Notes: a model not told the origin generated them from the sequence alone. A stretch of 64,000 bases of DNA from Pseudomonadaceae bacterium (GCA_900766265.1 CAAFUS010000005.1:62001-126000); one strand, 5' to 3'. Counted from the first letter of the stretch, positions 39,292 to 48,636 are shown. Numbers and translations: made by a program.

Positions 39292-39786
39292 ATGATCAAA
39301 CTCCACACCAACCACGGCGTCATCACCCTCAACCTGTTCGAAGACAAGGCGCCGGAAACCGTCGCCAACTTCAAGGAGTACGTGAGCGCTGGCCATTACG
39401 ACAACACGGTGTTCCACCGCGTGATCGGTAACTTCATGATCCAGGGCGGTGGCTTCGAGCCGGGCATGAAGCAGAAGCCAACCCGCACCCCGATCAAGAA
39501 TGAGGCCAACAACGGCCTGTCGAACAAGGTCGGCACCGTCGCCATGGCCCGTACCATGGAGCCGCACTCGGCCTCCGCGCAGTTCTTCATTAACGTCGCG
39601 GACAATACCTTCCTCGACCACACTGCACCCACCGTGCAGGGCTGGGGTTATGCGGTGTTCGGCGAAGTGACCGACGGCATGGACGTGGTGAATAAGATCA
39701 AGGGTGTGGCCACGACCATGAAGTCGGGCCACCAGGACGTGCCGGTTGATGACGTGATCATCGAAAAGGCCGAAATTGTCGAGTAA
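39292..39786 (+). CDS. ppiB: cyclophilin-type peptidyl-prolyl isomerase B (164 aa)
   Basis: This is a cytosolic cyclophilin. It contains FHRVIGNFMIQGGGFEPGM, SAQFFINVADNTFLDH and GYAVFGEVTDGMDVV, which include the catalytic Arg and Phe residues. Length equals E. coli PpiB. Its stop lies 5 nt before the lpxH start, so both are one operon. Confidence 0.96.
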   Translation: MIKLHTNHGVITLNLFEDKAPETVANFKEYVSAGHYDNTVFHRVIGNFMIQGGGFEPGMKQKPTRTPIKNEANNGLSNKVGTVAMARTMEPHSASAQFFINVADNTFLDHTAPTVQGWGYAVFGEVTDGMDVVNKIKGVATTMKSGHQDVPVDDVIIEKAEIVE

Positions 39787-39790
39787 CGAT

Positions 39791-40513
39791 GTGATCCTGC
39801 TGATCTCCGATCTGCACCTCGAAGAACAACGCCCGGACATCACCCGGGCGTTTCTGCATTTTCTCGAGACCCGCGCCACTCAAGCCAAGGCGCTCTACAT
39901 CCTGGGCGACTTCTTCGAAGCCTGGATCGGCGACGACTGCATGTCGCCCTTCCAGCACTCGATCGCCAAGGCCCTGCGCACGCTGAGCGATAGTGGCGTC
40001 GCGGTCTATCTCATGCACGGCAACCGCGACTTTCTGCTCGGCCGGGACTTCTGCCGGGAGGCCGCCTGCACCCTGCTGGCCGACCCCTGCGTGCAGCGTT
40101 TCAATGGTGAGCCGGTGCTGCTGATGCATGGCGACAGCCTGTGCACCCGCGATGAGGCGTACATGCGTCTGCGGCGCTGGCTGCGCAACCCGCTGAGCCT
40201 GTTCATCCTGCGCAACCTGCCGCTCTCTACGCGCAAGAAATTGGCGAGCGACCTGCGACGGCAGAGCCGCGAGCAGACCCGTTTGAAAGCCAGCGACATC
40301 GTCGACGTCACGCCCGAGGAAGTACCATCGCTGCTGCGCCGACATGGCGTCACCCGCCTGATCCATGGCCACACCCACCGACCGGCGATTCATGAGCTGG
40401 AAGTGGACGGCCGCTCGGCCCAGCGCATCGTGCTCGGCGACTGGGATCGCCAAGGCTGGGCGCTACAGGTGGACGAGCGCGGCTATCGGCTCGACCCCTT
40501 TCCTCTCGCATAG
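39791..40513 (+). CDS. lpxH: UDP-2,3-diacylglucosamine diphosphatase LpxH (240 aa)
   Basis: LpxH makes lipid X in lipid A synthesis at the inner membrane. The GTG at 39791 gives MILLISDLHLEEQRPDITRAF and the family length of 240; a TTG five codons upstream is less likely. Metallophosphoesterase ligands are in SDLHLE, GDFFEAWIGDD, HGNRD, MHGDSLC and HGHTHRP. Confidence 0.96.
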   Translation: MILLISDLHLEEQRPDITRAFLHFLETRATQAKALYILGDFFEAWIGDDCMSPFQHSIAKALRTLSDSGVAVYLMHGNRDFLLGRDFCREAACTLLADPCVQRFNGEPVLLMHGDSLCTRDEAYMRLRRWLRNPLSLFILRNLPLSTRKKLASDLRRQSREQTRLKASDIVDVTPEEVPSLLRRHGVTRLIHGHTHRPAIHELEVDGRSAQRIVLGDWDRQGWALQVDERGYRLDPFPLA

Positions 40514-40545
40514 CGGCGCGACAGCACCGCCTGGTTGCTATCCCG

Positions 40546-41145
40546 CTAGGCCGCCGCCCCGCTGTGGAAACGCAATTCTTCGTCAGGTGTCAGGATCGCA
40601 TCACGTTCGACCCCGGCGAAGAGCGCGACCCGCTCCTCGATCGGCTCGCCAGCGTACTGGGCGGCCATCTTCAGGTAGTCCTGGTAGTGGCGCGCTTCGG
40701 ACTTGAGCAGCGAGCGGTAGAACGTGCCAAGTTCCTCGTCCAGGTGCGGTGCCAGCCGGTAGAACCGCTCGCACGAACGCGCCTCGATGAAGGCCCCGAC
40801 GATCAAGGTATCGACCAGCTTGTGCGGCTCGCTGGTACGGATGTGCTTGTGCAGGCGCTGGGCGTAGAGCGACGCGCTGACCGGTCGATACGCCACCCCG
40901 CGCTTCTTCATCAGGGCCGCCACCTGCTCGAAATGCCGCAACTCCTCGCGGGCCAGGCGGGAGAGCTTGTATTGCAGATCGGCTTTCTCGACATAGCGAA
41001 ACAGCAGCGTCAGCGCGGTGGACGCTGCCTTCTTCTCGCAGTTGGCGTGGTCGATCAGCAGCACGTCCTGGTGAGCCAGAGCCTGCTCGATCCAGCTGGC
41101 GGGCGTCGGGCACAACAGGAAGGTTTCAATTTCGGGCAGCAGCAT
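40546..41145 (-). CDS. miaE: tRNA-(ms2io6A)-hydroxylase MiaE (199 aa)
   Basis: This non-haem di-iron monooxygenase hydroxylates the isopentenyl group on A37 of tRNAs. The start at 41145 (MLLPEIETFLLCPTPASWIEQA) has AGGA upstream and gives the usual length. The carboxylate/His ligands are in LIDHANCEKKAA, REELRHFEQV, EARSCERFYRL and SEARHYQDYLKM. It is convergent with lpxH. Confidence 0.92.
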   Translation of the reverse strand: MLLPEIETFLLCPTPASWIEQALAHQDVLLIDHANCEKKAASTALTLLFRYVEKADLQYKLSRLAREELRHFEQVAALMKKRGVAYRPVSASLYAQRLHKHIRTSEPHKLVDTLIVGAFIEARSCERFYRLAPHLDEELGTFYRSLLKSEARHYQDYLKMAAQYAGEPIEERVALFAGVERDAILTPDEELRFHSGAAA

Positions 41146-41296
41146 GGGCGTCCTGGACGGGTCCTGAGAAAGGCGCGCCATTATACGAACGGCGCGCATG
41201 GCGACCAGCCCGCCAGTCTGACTCAAGTCAAAACCAACGGGCGAAACGAGTCTCTATAGTGATAGCCAGGCCGAATCCAAGCGCAGGAGAACGATC

Positions 41297-42160
41297 ATGC
41301 AAGCCATTCGCCGTATTCTCGTCATCATCGATGCGCATGACGATCGGGGCCTGGCGCTCAGACGTGCCAAGCTCATCGCCGGTGTCGCCCAGTCGCACCT
41401 GCATTTGCTGGTCTGCGAGCGCAAGCACGACCACGGCGAACTTCTGCAGCGGATGCAAACTTCGCTGCAAGAAGAAGGCTTCAGCGTCACCGGCGAACAG
41501 GCCTGGCATGACAATCCCTGGCAGACCGCGGTCGTCGTGCAGCAGGCCCAGGGTTGCGGGCTGGTGATCAAACAGCACCGACCCGACAACCCGCTCAAGC
41601 GCGCTTTGCTCACACCGGACGACTGGAAGTTGTTGCGCTATTGCCCCTGCCCGGTGCTGATGGCCAAGACTGACAAGCCCTGGACCGGGGGCAAGGTCCT
41701 CGCTGCGGTGGATGTCGGCAATGCCGATCTGGAACACCGTACCCTGCACGCGGGCATCGTGAGCCATGGCTATGAGATTGCGCGGCTGGCGTCCGGCGAG
41801 CTTCATGTGATCAGTGCGCACCCATCAGCGATGCTCTCCGCCGCCGACCCAGCCTTTCAACTGCGCGAAACCATAGAAGAACGCTACCGCGAGGCCTGCA
41901 AGGCCTTCCAAGCGGAGTACGGCATCGCGGACGCGCAGCTGCACATCGAGGAAGGCCCGGCCGACGCGCTGATTCCGAAGGTGTCGCACGACCTAAACGC
42001 CGTGGTGACCGTGATCGGCACCGTCGCCCGCACCGGATTCTCCGGGGCGTTGATGGGCAATACCGCCGAGGTCGTGCTCGATGCGCTGGAGAGTGACGTC
42101 CTGGTGCTTAAGCCCGACGAGATCATCGAGCATCTCGAGGAGCTGGTCGCCCGGCGCTGA
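41297..42160 (+). CDS. tandem universal stress protein, UspE-like (287 aa)
   Basis: Two Usp domains lie in tandem (about 1-135 and 145-280). The first begins RRILVIIDAHDDRGLALRRA; the second has the ATP-binding-type GTVARTGFSGALMGNTAEVVL. The ribosome site AGGAG is well placed. Single-copy regulation cannot be seen from sequence. Confidence 0.92.
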   Translation: MQAIRRILVIIDAHDDRGLALRRAKLIAGVAQSHLHLLVCERKHDHGELLQRMQTSLQEEGFSVTGEQAWHDNPWQTAVVVQQAQGCGLVIKQHRPDNPLKRALLTPDDWKLLRYCPCPVLMAKTDKPWTGGKVLAAVDVGNADLEHRTLHAGIVSHGYEIARLASGELHVISAHPSAMLSAADPAFQLRETIEERYREACKAFQAEYGIADAQLHIEEGPADALIPKVSHDLNAVVTVIGTVARTGFSGALMGNTAEVVLDALESDVLVLKPDEIIEHLEELVARR

Positions 42161-42169
42161 GCACACCGC

Positions 42170-42646
42170 TTAGACACGCACTTCTATGCCCTCTACCAGG
42201 AAGCGCGGCGCGATGTAGCGATCGTAGTGCGCTTCCGATAGCAGGAAGAACTCGCGATCAATGGCCTCGCGCAGCTGCGGCAGGGGCCAGTCGCGGAACT
42301 CTGGCAGCAGCGCGATACCGTAGGCCTCCACCTGCTGGATCACCCGCGACCCGCGCGCGATCAACTGGTACGCCCAGCAGTAAGGCGACTGTTCCGGGAC
42401 GAAACGCACCTGTCGGGCCTCCAGCTGGCTTCGCAGCAGCGGCGCGTCGAACACTTCAAGCTTGGCGGTCATTACCTGCACCAGCAGGATCTCCAGGCGC
42501 CGCCACACGGCGCGCTTCTCCTCGTCGCTGTAAGCGTTCCAATTCACTACTTCATGATGGAAGCGCTTGCAGCCGCGGCAGACGAGGTCGCCATAGACGG
42601 TCGAACAGAGGCCGACGCAGGGCGTTTTGATGCGATGGTTGGACAT
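42170..42646 (-). CDS. DUF1289 domain protein (158 aa)
   Basis: The start at 42646 (MSNHRIKTPCVGLCSTVYGDLVCRGCKRFHHEVVNWNAYS) puts the DUF1289 Cys-rich motif (CVGLC...CRGC) at the N-terminus; this is expected to bind metal. The C-terminal half (SQLEARQVRFVPEQSPYCWAYQLIARG) is specific to gamma-proteobacterial members. No function is established. Confidence 0.85.
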   Translation of the reverse strand: MSNHRIKTPCVGLCSTVYGDLVCRGCKRFHHEVVNWNAYSDEEKRAVWRRLEILLVQVMTAKLEVFDAPLLRSQLEARQVRFVPEQSPYCWAYQLIARGSRVIQQVEAYGIALLPEFRDWPLPQLREAIDREFFLLSEAHYDRYIAPRFLVEGIEVRV

Positions 42647-43035
42647 GGGACGCGAATGATCTGAACAGGCCCGCATCTTAGACTTTTGTCCAAGCCCGGT
42701 CACCGCCGCTGTCGCGCGCCCAGCGCCTACTTCACGCGGCAGGCGCGTCGCGACTGAGCCGCAACCGCGCGGCTGCGGCACATGGACGCAGCGCGAGCCT
42801 GGCTCCGCTTAACTTCAGCGGCTCTTTCCAGTAGAATCAGCCCGCCGTTTTAGGCGCCACTGTCCACAAGAAGCTGTTTTCAAAGCGTCACGAGCACAGT
42901 TGAACCGGCTGCAAGCCGGGCGCGCAGAATCAAGTTTTGCCCTCCCGGCCTCATCATCCGCCGTAAAACTTTGAAAACAGCTTCCGGATGTGCGTTCCGA
43001 TGAAACCCATTGGAACCAATGATGAGGGTATAACT
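42647..43035 (+). promoter_or_regulatory. acnB upstream region with a long-range 16-bp inverted repeat
   Basis: GAAGCTGTTTTCAAAG (42870-42885) and CTTTGAAAACAGCTTC (42969-42984) are exact complements 83 bp apart. In the RNA they would close a large stem-loop ending about 50 nt before the acnB start; the enclosed 83 nt is GC-rich. A TAGAAT -10-like element lies at about 42833, upstream of the repeat. No protein gene fits in this 389-bp stretch. Confidence 0.65.
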
Positions 43036-45645
43036 GTGCTTGAAGCCTACCGCAAACACGTACAAGAGCGTGCCGACCAGGGCATCGTGCCCCAGCCGCT
43101 GAACGCTGAGCAGACCGCAGGCCTGGTCGACCTCCTGAAAAACCCGCCCGCCGGCGAAGAAGAATTTCTCCTCGATCTGATCACCAACCGCGTACCGCCG
43201 GGCGTGGACGAAGCCGCCTACGTCAAGGCCGCGTTCCTGTCCGCACTGTCCAAGGGCGAAGCCACCTCCCCGCTGATCAACAAGCAGCGCGCAGTGGAAC
43301 TGCTCGGTACCATGCAGGGCGGCTATAACATCGCCACTCTGGTGGAGCTGCTGGACGATGCCGACCTCGGCGCCACCGCCGCCGAACAGCTCAAGCACAC
43401 CCTGCTGATGTTCGACGCCTTCCATGACGTCGCCGAAAAGGCCAAGGCCGGCAACGCCAACGCCAAAGCCGTCCTGCAGTCCTGGGCCGATGGCGAGTGG
43501 TTCAAGAAGCGCCCGATGCTTGCAGATAAGATCAGCCTGACCGTGTTCAAGGTCGCTGGCGAAACCAACACCGACGACCTTTCCCCGGCGCCCGATGCCT
43601 GGTCGCGCCCCGATATCCCGCTGCATGCTCTGGCCATGCTGAAAATGGCGCGCGAAGGCATCGAACCCGATCAGCCGGGCTCCATCGGCCCGCTGAAGCA
43701 GATCGAAGGCCTGCGAGCCAAGGGCTTCCCGATTGCCTACGTCGGCGACGTAGTCGGCACCGGCTCCTCGCGCAAGTCGGCTACCAACTCAGTGCTGTGG
43801 TTCTTCGGCGACGACATTCCCTACGTGCCGAACAAGCGTGCCGGCGGCTTCTGCTTCGGCTCGAAGATCGCTCCGATCTTCTACAACACCATGGAAGATG
43901 CTGGCGCCCTGCCGATCGAGTTCGACGTCTCTGGCCTGAACATGGGCGACGTCATCGACGTCTATCCGTACGCGGGCAAAGTCTGCAAGCACGGTACCGA
44001 AGAGGTGCTGGCCACCTTCGAGATGAAGACGCCCGTACTGCTGGACGAAGTCCGTGCCGGCGGCCGTATTCCGCTGATCGTCGGTCGCGGCCTGACCGAC
44101 AAGGCGCGCGCCGAGCTGGGCATGGGTCCGACCGACCTGTTCAAGCTGCCTGAAGCGCCAGTCGACACCGGCAAGGGTTACACCCTGGCGCAGAAGATGG
44201 TCGGCAAGGCCTGCGGCCTGCCGGAAGGCAAAGGCGTCCGCCCGGGCACCTATTGCGAACCGAAGATGACCACCGTCGGTTCCCAGGACACAACAGGCCC
44301 GATGACCCGCGACGAGCTCAAGGACCTTGCGTGCCTGGGCTTCTCGACCGACCTGGTGATGCAGTCCTTCTGCCACACCGCGGCTTATCCGAAGCCGATC
44401 GACGTGAAAACCCATCATACGCTGCCTGATTTCATCATGACCCGCGGTGGCGTTTCCCTGCGCCCGGGCGATGGCATCATCCACAGCTGGCTGAACCGCA
44501 TGCTGCTGCCTGACACCGTCGGCACCGGCGGCGACTCGCATACCCGTTTCCCGATCGGTATTTCCTTCCCGGCCGGTTCCGGCCTGGTGGCCTTCGCTGC
44601 TGCCACGGGCGTAATGCCGCTGGACATGCCTGAGTCGGTACTGGTTCGCTTCAAGGGGAAGATGCAGCCTGGCATCACCTTGCGTGACTTGGTTCATGCG
44701 ATTCCCTACTACGCCATTCAGAAAGGTCTTCTGACAGTCGAGAAGAAGGGTAAGAAGAACATCTTCTCGGGTCGCATTCTGGAAATCGAAGGCCTCGAGT
44801 CGCTGACCGTAGAACAGGCGTTCGAACTGTCCGACGCCTCCGCCGAGCGCTCCGCTGCTGGCTGCACCATCAAGCTGTCGAAGGAGTCGATCGCCGAGTA
44901 CCTGAAATCCAATATCACCCTGCTGCGCTGGATGATTGGTGAAGGCTACGGCGATGCGCGTACCCTGGAGCGCCGTGCACAGGCGATGGAAGCCTGGCTG
45001 GCCAATCCGGAACTGATGACCGCCGACGCCGACGCCGAATACACCGAAGTCATCGAGATCGATCTGGCCGAGGTGACCGAGCCCGTGCTCTGTGCGCCGA
45101 ACGATCCGGACGATGCCCGCCTGCTTTCCCAGGTAGCCGGTGACAAGATCGACGAGGTCTTCATCGGTTCCTGCATGACCAACATTGGCCACTTCCGCGC
45201 GGCCGGCAAGCTGCTCGACAAGGTCAAGGGTGGTATTCCGACCCGTCTGTGGCTGGCTCCGCCGACCAAGATGGACGCTCACCAACTGACCGAAGAAGGC
45301 TACTACGGCATCTACGGCAAAGCGGGTGCGCGGATGGAAATGCCGGGCTGCTCGCTGTGCATGGGTAACCAGGCACGCGTAGCGTCGAACTCGACGGTGG
45401 TATCCACCTCAACCCGTAACTTCCCGAACCGCCTGGGCGATGGCGCCAACGTTTACCTGGCATCCGCCGAACTGGCTTCGGTCGCCTCGATTCTGGGTCG
45501 TCTGCCGACGGTCGACGAATACATGCAGTACGCAGCGGACATCGACAGTATGGCTGCCGACGTCTACCGCTACCTGTCCTTCGACCAGATCGCAGAATTC
45601 CGCGAAGCGGCGGCCAATGCGAAAATCCCGGTGGTTCAGGCCTAA
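43036..45645 (+). CDS. acnB: aconitate hydratase B (869 aa)
   Basis: This is the main TCA-cycle aconitase and can also act as an RNA-binding regulator when it loses its cluster. The GTG at 43036 is chosen because GAGGG precedes it and the product then begins with VLEAYRKHVQERADQGIVPQPLNAEQTAGLV, matching the family; length equals known Pseudomonas AcnB. Domains: HEAT-like N-terminus (1-160), then domain 4 and the three [4Fe-4S] domains. Cluster Cys are in GSCMTNIGHFRA and CSLCMGNQARV. Confidence 0.97.
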   Translation: MLEAYRKHVQERADQGIVPQPLNAEQTAGLVDLLKNPPAGEEEFLLDLITNRVPPGVDEAAYVKAAFLSALSKGEATSPLINKQRAVELLGTMQGGYNIATLVELLDDADLGATAAEQLKHTLLMFDAFHDVAEKAKAGNANAKAVLQSWADGEWFKKRPMLADKISLTVFKVAGETNTDDLSPAPDAWSRPDIPLHALAMLKMAREGIEPDQPGSIGPLKQIEGLRAKGFPIAYVGDVVGTGSSRKSATNSVLWFFGDDIPYVPNKRAGGFCFGSKIAPIFYNTMEDAGALPIEFDVSGLNMGDVIDVYPYAGKVCKHGTEEVLATFEMKTPVLLDEVRAGGRIPLIVGRGLTDKARAELGMGPTDLFKLPEAPVDTGKGYTLAQKMVGKACGLPEGKGVRPGTYCEPKMTTVGSQDTTGPMTRDELKDLACLGFSTDLVMQSFCHTAAYPKPIDVKTHHTLPDFIMTRGGVSLRPGDGIIHSWLNRMLLPDTVGTGGDSHTRFPIGISFPAGSGLVAFAAATGVMPLDMPESVLVRFKGKMQPGITLRDLVHAIPYYAIQKGLLTVEKKGKKNIFSGRILEIEGLESLTVEQAFELSDASAERSAAGCTIKLSKESIAEYLKSNITLLRWMIGEGYGDARTLERRAQAMEAWLANPELMTADADAEYTEVIEIDLAEVTEPVLCAPNDPDDARLLSQVAGDKIDEVFIGSCMTNIGHFRAAGKLLDKVKGGIPTRLWLAPPTKMDAHQLTEEGYYGIYGKAGARMEMPGCSLCMGNQARVASNSTVVSTSTRNFPNRLGDGANVYLASAELASVASILGRLPTVDEYMQYAADIDSMAADVYRYLSFDQIAEFREAAANAKIPVVQA

Positions 45646-45660
45646 GGGTTGTCAACAAGA

Positions 45661-45690
45661 AAAGCCCCGCCTTGTGCGGGGCTTTTTTTA
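45661..45690 (+). terminator. intrinsic terminator of acnB
   Basis: AAAGCCCCGC CTTGT GCGGGGCTTTTTTT is a textbook hairpin with a T-run, 15 nt after the stop codon. Confidence 0.92.
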
Positions 45691-45756
45691 GGATCATTTT
45701 CGGCGCCCATGCGCGCATTAACCGAAACGCCCAGCGCTGCCGTCAAATCCACAGGC

Positions 45757-45790
45757 AAAAAAAAGCCCGGCATGAGCCGGGCTTTTCTTT
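45757..45790 (-). terminator. intrinsic terminator of oprF
   Basis: AAAAGCCCGGC ATGA GCCGGGCTTTTC forms a stem with A-runs on the left, which are the T-run of the minus-strand transcript. It lies 17 nt from the oprF stop. Confidence 0.9.
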
Positions 45791-45806
45791 TCTCTGCGAG
45801 TCGCGA

Positions 45807-46799
45807 TTAACGCACTTGCGCTTCTACTTCGGCTTCAACACGACGGTTGATGGCGCGACCTTCCTCGGTGCTGTTGTCAGCAACCGGGCGGGATTCGCCG
45901 TAGCCAACCGAGTTCACGCGGCTGCCTTCGACACCGTACTGATTGACCAGCACATCACGAACGGCGTTGGCGCGGCGCTCGGACAGACGCTGGTTGTACT
46001 GATCGGTACCGACCGAGTCAGTGTGACCTTCCACAGTGGTGGACGTCTGCGGGTACTGCTGCATGAAGTCAGCCAGGTTCTTGATGTCGCTGTAGCTTTC
46101 CGGACGCACTTGAGCGCGGTCGAAGTCGAACTTCACGTCCAGTTCGACGCGAACAACTTCCGGAGCAGGCTCCGGCTCAGGTGCAGGCGCTGCGACAGGC
46201 ATCGGAGCCGGCTCAGGAGTCGGCTCGACGGCTGCAACCTGACGCGCACCGCCACCGAAATTCAGACCAACGCCCACGCCAGCCATCCACTCGCCTTCGT
46301 CGGCGTCGATGTTGTACATGCCGTCAACGCCGGCACGCGCGTAGACGTTCTCTGTGAAGTAGTACTTCACACCGGTACCGATGTTGGCGAAGGTGCTGCG
46401 GTCACGACCGCTGCGGGTCGCCTGGCCAATGCTCTGATGAGCCACACCAGCGGAGACGTAAGGACGCAGACCGACACCCGGCTGACCGAAGTGGTACAGG
46501 GCGTCGAGGGAGGTCAGGCTACCCTTGATGTCCTTGTGGCGGCCGTTCTGCACACGGTCATTGGAGTTCATGTCATGGTATTCGCCATAAGACAACGCCA
46601 GCTCGACATCGTCGGTCAGGAAGTAGCCGACGCTTGCACCGTACAGTTCGCCGTTCTCGATATCACGCGAGCTGTCAGTGAAGTAGTGCTTGCCGAAAGC
46701 TTCCACCTCGACAGCGCCCTGGCCCTGAGCCAGCGCGCTGAGGGAGGTGGCGGCAACCAGGGAGCCAATGACAACGCCTAAGGTGTTTTTCAGTTTCAT
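45807..46799 (-). CDS. oprF: major outer-membrane porin OprF, OmpA family (330 aa)
   Basis: OprF is a structural porin of Pseudomonas. Signal peptide 1-24 (MKLKNTLGVVIGSLVAATSLSALA), N-terminal eight-stranded barrel to about residue 180, and a Pro-rich hinge (VEPTPEPAPMPVAAPAPEPEPAPE). A C-terminal OmpA peptidoglycan-binding domain follows (TVEGHTDSVGTDQYNQRLSERRANAVRDVL). No Cys is present, so the Cys/TSP3 loop of P. aeruginosa OprF is missing and replaced by the Pro-rich linker, as in many other pseudomonads. SigX is encoded directly upstream. Confidence 0.97.
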   Translation of the reverse strand: MKLKNTLGVVIGSLVAATSLSALAQGQGAVEVEAFGKHYFTDSSRDIENGELYGASVGYFLTDDVELALSYGEYHDMNSNDRVQNGRHKDIKGSLTSLDALYHFGQPGVGLRPYVSAGVAHQSIGQATRSGRDRSTFANIGTGVKYYFTENVYARAGVDGMYNIDADEGEWMAGVGVGLNFGGGARQVAAVEPTPEPAPMPVAAPAPEPEPAPEVVRVELDVKFDFDRAQVRPESYSDIKNLADFMQQYPQTSTTVEGHTDSVGTDQYNQRLSERRANAVRDVLVNQYGVEGSRVNSVGYGESRPVADNSTEEGRAINRRVEAEVEAQVR

Positions 46800-46892
46800 C
46801 CGTAAATCCCCATCTGTGGTTGGTATCAGAACAATCTAAGGAAACCGGGTGTACCAAAGCCTGTTCGCTGAGTATCAGACAACATTCAGTCG

Positions 46893-47483
46893 CTAAGTTT
46901 CGGCAAAGCCCGAAAATTTTTCCCGCAGTTTATCCAGAGCACGCTTGTAACGCATCTTCGTTGCACTAAGACCCATGTGCATGATATCGGCAATTTCTTG
47001 GAACTCCAGTTCGGCAACGAAGCGAAGTACCAGAATTTCCCTGTCGATGGGATTCACATGCACCAGCCAACGGTCAAGACCGCCCTTCTCCTCAACTTTC
47101 GGCGCCTTTTCTTCCGACGCTTCTTCGAGCGGATCGAGGCTCAGCGCATCAAGTAAGCGCCGCTTTCGACGCTCTTTCCGATACTGGGTGATGCACTCGT
47201 TATAGGTGATGCTATAAAGCCACGTTTTAAACTTCGACTTGCCCTCGAAATTCTTCAAGCCGTACAAGACTTTAAGCATCACTTCCTGACAGACATCGTC
47301 AGCGTCACGATCGTTGCCCAGATACCGCGCACATACATTGAATAGAGTGCGTTGATATCGCCGCATGAGCTCTTCATAAGCTCGCGTAATATGAAAAAGC
47401 TCGGCGTGCGCGCGCTCCACCAGCTCCTCATCGGAAAGCTCGCGAGGGTCATAGCGCAACGATGGAGAATAGGTTTTAGTCAA
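46893..47483 (-). CDS. sigX: ECF sigma factor SigX (196 aa)
   Basis: Sigma region 2 has RYLGNDRDADDVCQEVMLKVLYGLKNFEGKSKFKTWLYSITYN, and region 4 has DREILVLRFVAELEFQEIADIMHMGLSATKMRYKRALDKLREKF. In pseudomonads SigX drives oprF and fatty-acid/envelope genes in response to membrane stress. No anti-sigma gene follows; control by the neighbouring mechanosensitive-type CmpX has been proposed in the family. Confidence 0.96.
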   Translation of the reverse strand: MTKTYSPSLRYDPRELSDEELVERAHAELFHITRAYEELMRRYQRTLFNVCARYLGNDRDADDVCQEVMLKVLYGLKNFEGKSKFKTWLYSITYNECITQYRKERRKRRLLDALSLDPLEEASEEKAPKVEEKGGLDRWLVHVNPIDREILVLRFVAELEFQEIADIMHMGLSATKMRYKRALDKLREKFSGFAET

Positions 47484-47566
47484 GACGCTTGGAGCCGGCA
47501 GTCAGTATCATGGCCGCTACTTTGGAAGCAGAAAAAAGGCGGCACACTTTAGCAGATATCGGGCTT

Positions 47567-48391
47567 TCAGTGGCTTCTGACTCTCTGTTCCAGCAGCGTT
47601 CTGTTAGCGACCGAAACGAGCTCGCCGTTATCGGTCAGCAACAGCGTCTTGACCGTACCGATCTCTTCGATTTGGCCTTCCACATCGGCGAGACCGATGC
47701 GCTGTCCCACCTCGTACAGCTCACGGATGTAGATGCCGGCCAGGATCTGCGCAACCAGCTCGCGGCTCCCAAGGCCGAAAGCCAGGGCGACCGCCAGGCC
47801 CACCGAAATCAGCACGATGGCGATGACGTAATTGAGCAGCTCGGTCTTCACCTCGAGCTGGCCGATGGCTACCGAGATGCTGATGATGATGACCAGCCCC
47901 TGCGCCAGACGGGCCAACCCGCCTGCGTAATCCAGTCCGACGCCTTCGGCAGCACCACGCACGAGCCCACTGACCAGTTGGGCCAGTAGCACGCCGGCAA
48001 GCAGGATCAGCGCGGCGCCAAAGACTTTCGGAATGTACAGGGCGAGCACGTCGAGGGTCGAAGAGACACGCTCAAGACCCAGCGACTCAGCCGCCGACAC
48101 CAGGAAGATGAGCAGCACGAACCAGTACACGATCTTGCCGATCAGCGTCGAGACCGGCGCCCGAATCCCCACCCGGGCGAGCAGCTTGGTCAGACCGGTA
48201 CCGGCCATCAACCGATCGAGCCCCAGGCGCGCCAGTACCTTGGACAGCAGCGTGTCGAGCAGCTTGGCGATGATGAAGCCCAGCACCACCACGATCAGGG
48301 CACCGAACAGCCGCGGAAGGAATGCAGCAACCGACGCCCACAGGGAGCTCATCGCAGACAACAGATTCTGGGTCCAGGGATCCAATTCCAT
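47567..48391 (-). CDS. cmpX: mechanosensitive-channel-like membrane protein CmpX (274 aa)
   Basis: The ATG at 48391 gives MELDPWTQNLLSAM, the expected N-terminus; a TTG two codons earlier is possible. Four to five membrane helices are visible (LFGALIVVVLGFIIAKLL, IVYWFVLLIFLVSAAESLGL, VFGAALILLAGVLLAQL, YVIAIVLISVGLAVALAFGLGSRELV). An MscS-type beta domain follows. The order crfX-cmpX-sigX-oprF is conserved in Pseudomonas. Confidence 0.95.
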   Translation of the reverse strand: MELDPWTQNLLSAMSSLWASVAAFLPRLFGALIVVVLGFIIAKLLDTLLSKVLARLGLDRLMAGTGLTKLLARVGIRAPVSTLIGKIVYWFVLLIFLVSAAESLGLERVSSTLDVLALYIPKVFGAALILLAGVLLAQLVSGLVRGAAEGVGLDYAGGLARLAQGLVIIISISVAIGQLEVKTELLNYVIAIVLISVGLAVALAFGLGSRELVAQILAGIYIRELYEVGQRIGLADVEGQIEEIGTVKTLLLTDNGELVSVANRTLLEQRVRSH

Positions 48392-48393
48392 GA

Positions 48394-48636
48394 TCAATCA
48401 GCCTTATCAGTCGAACGGGTTGGCGAGTGGCGGCGCGAGACAGGCGCGATATGCTGCGATCCGCTGTTGAACGCGATCAGCAGGGCCTGCAGCCAGTGGC
48501 CCATCAGGCCGAACAGATCCCCTGCTCCGACCTGACGGTTAGCGGTTTTCAGTACGCGGTCGAGACAGGCATCGTCATCGTGGCTAGATGGCGTGTTGAG
48601 CATGTCGCGCAGGGATTTCTCAAACGGATCGTGCAT
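48394..48636 (-). CDS. crfX: CrfX (80 aa)
   Basis: The protein begins MHDPFEKSLRDMLNTPSSHDDDACLDRVLKTANRQVGAGDLFGLMGHWLQALLIAFN, which is the conserved pseudomonad CrfX with one hydrophobic segment near the C-terminus. Its function is unknown beyond co-regulation with cmpX and sigX. The stop lies next to the cmpX start. Confidence 0.9.
   Translation of the reverse strand: MHDPFEKSLRDMLNTPSSHDDDACLDRVLKTANRQVGAGDLFGLMGHWLQALLIAFNSGSQHIAPVSRRHSPTRSTDKAD

Noticed and set aside
43789..45285. 498-codon open frame antisense to acnB
   Set aside because: It mirrors the third-position GC bias of acnB, has low-complexity His/Gly/Gln-rich composition and no ribosome site; AcnB is unambiguous on the other strand.
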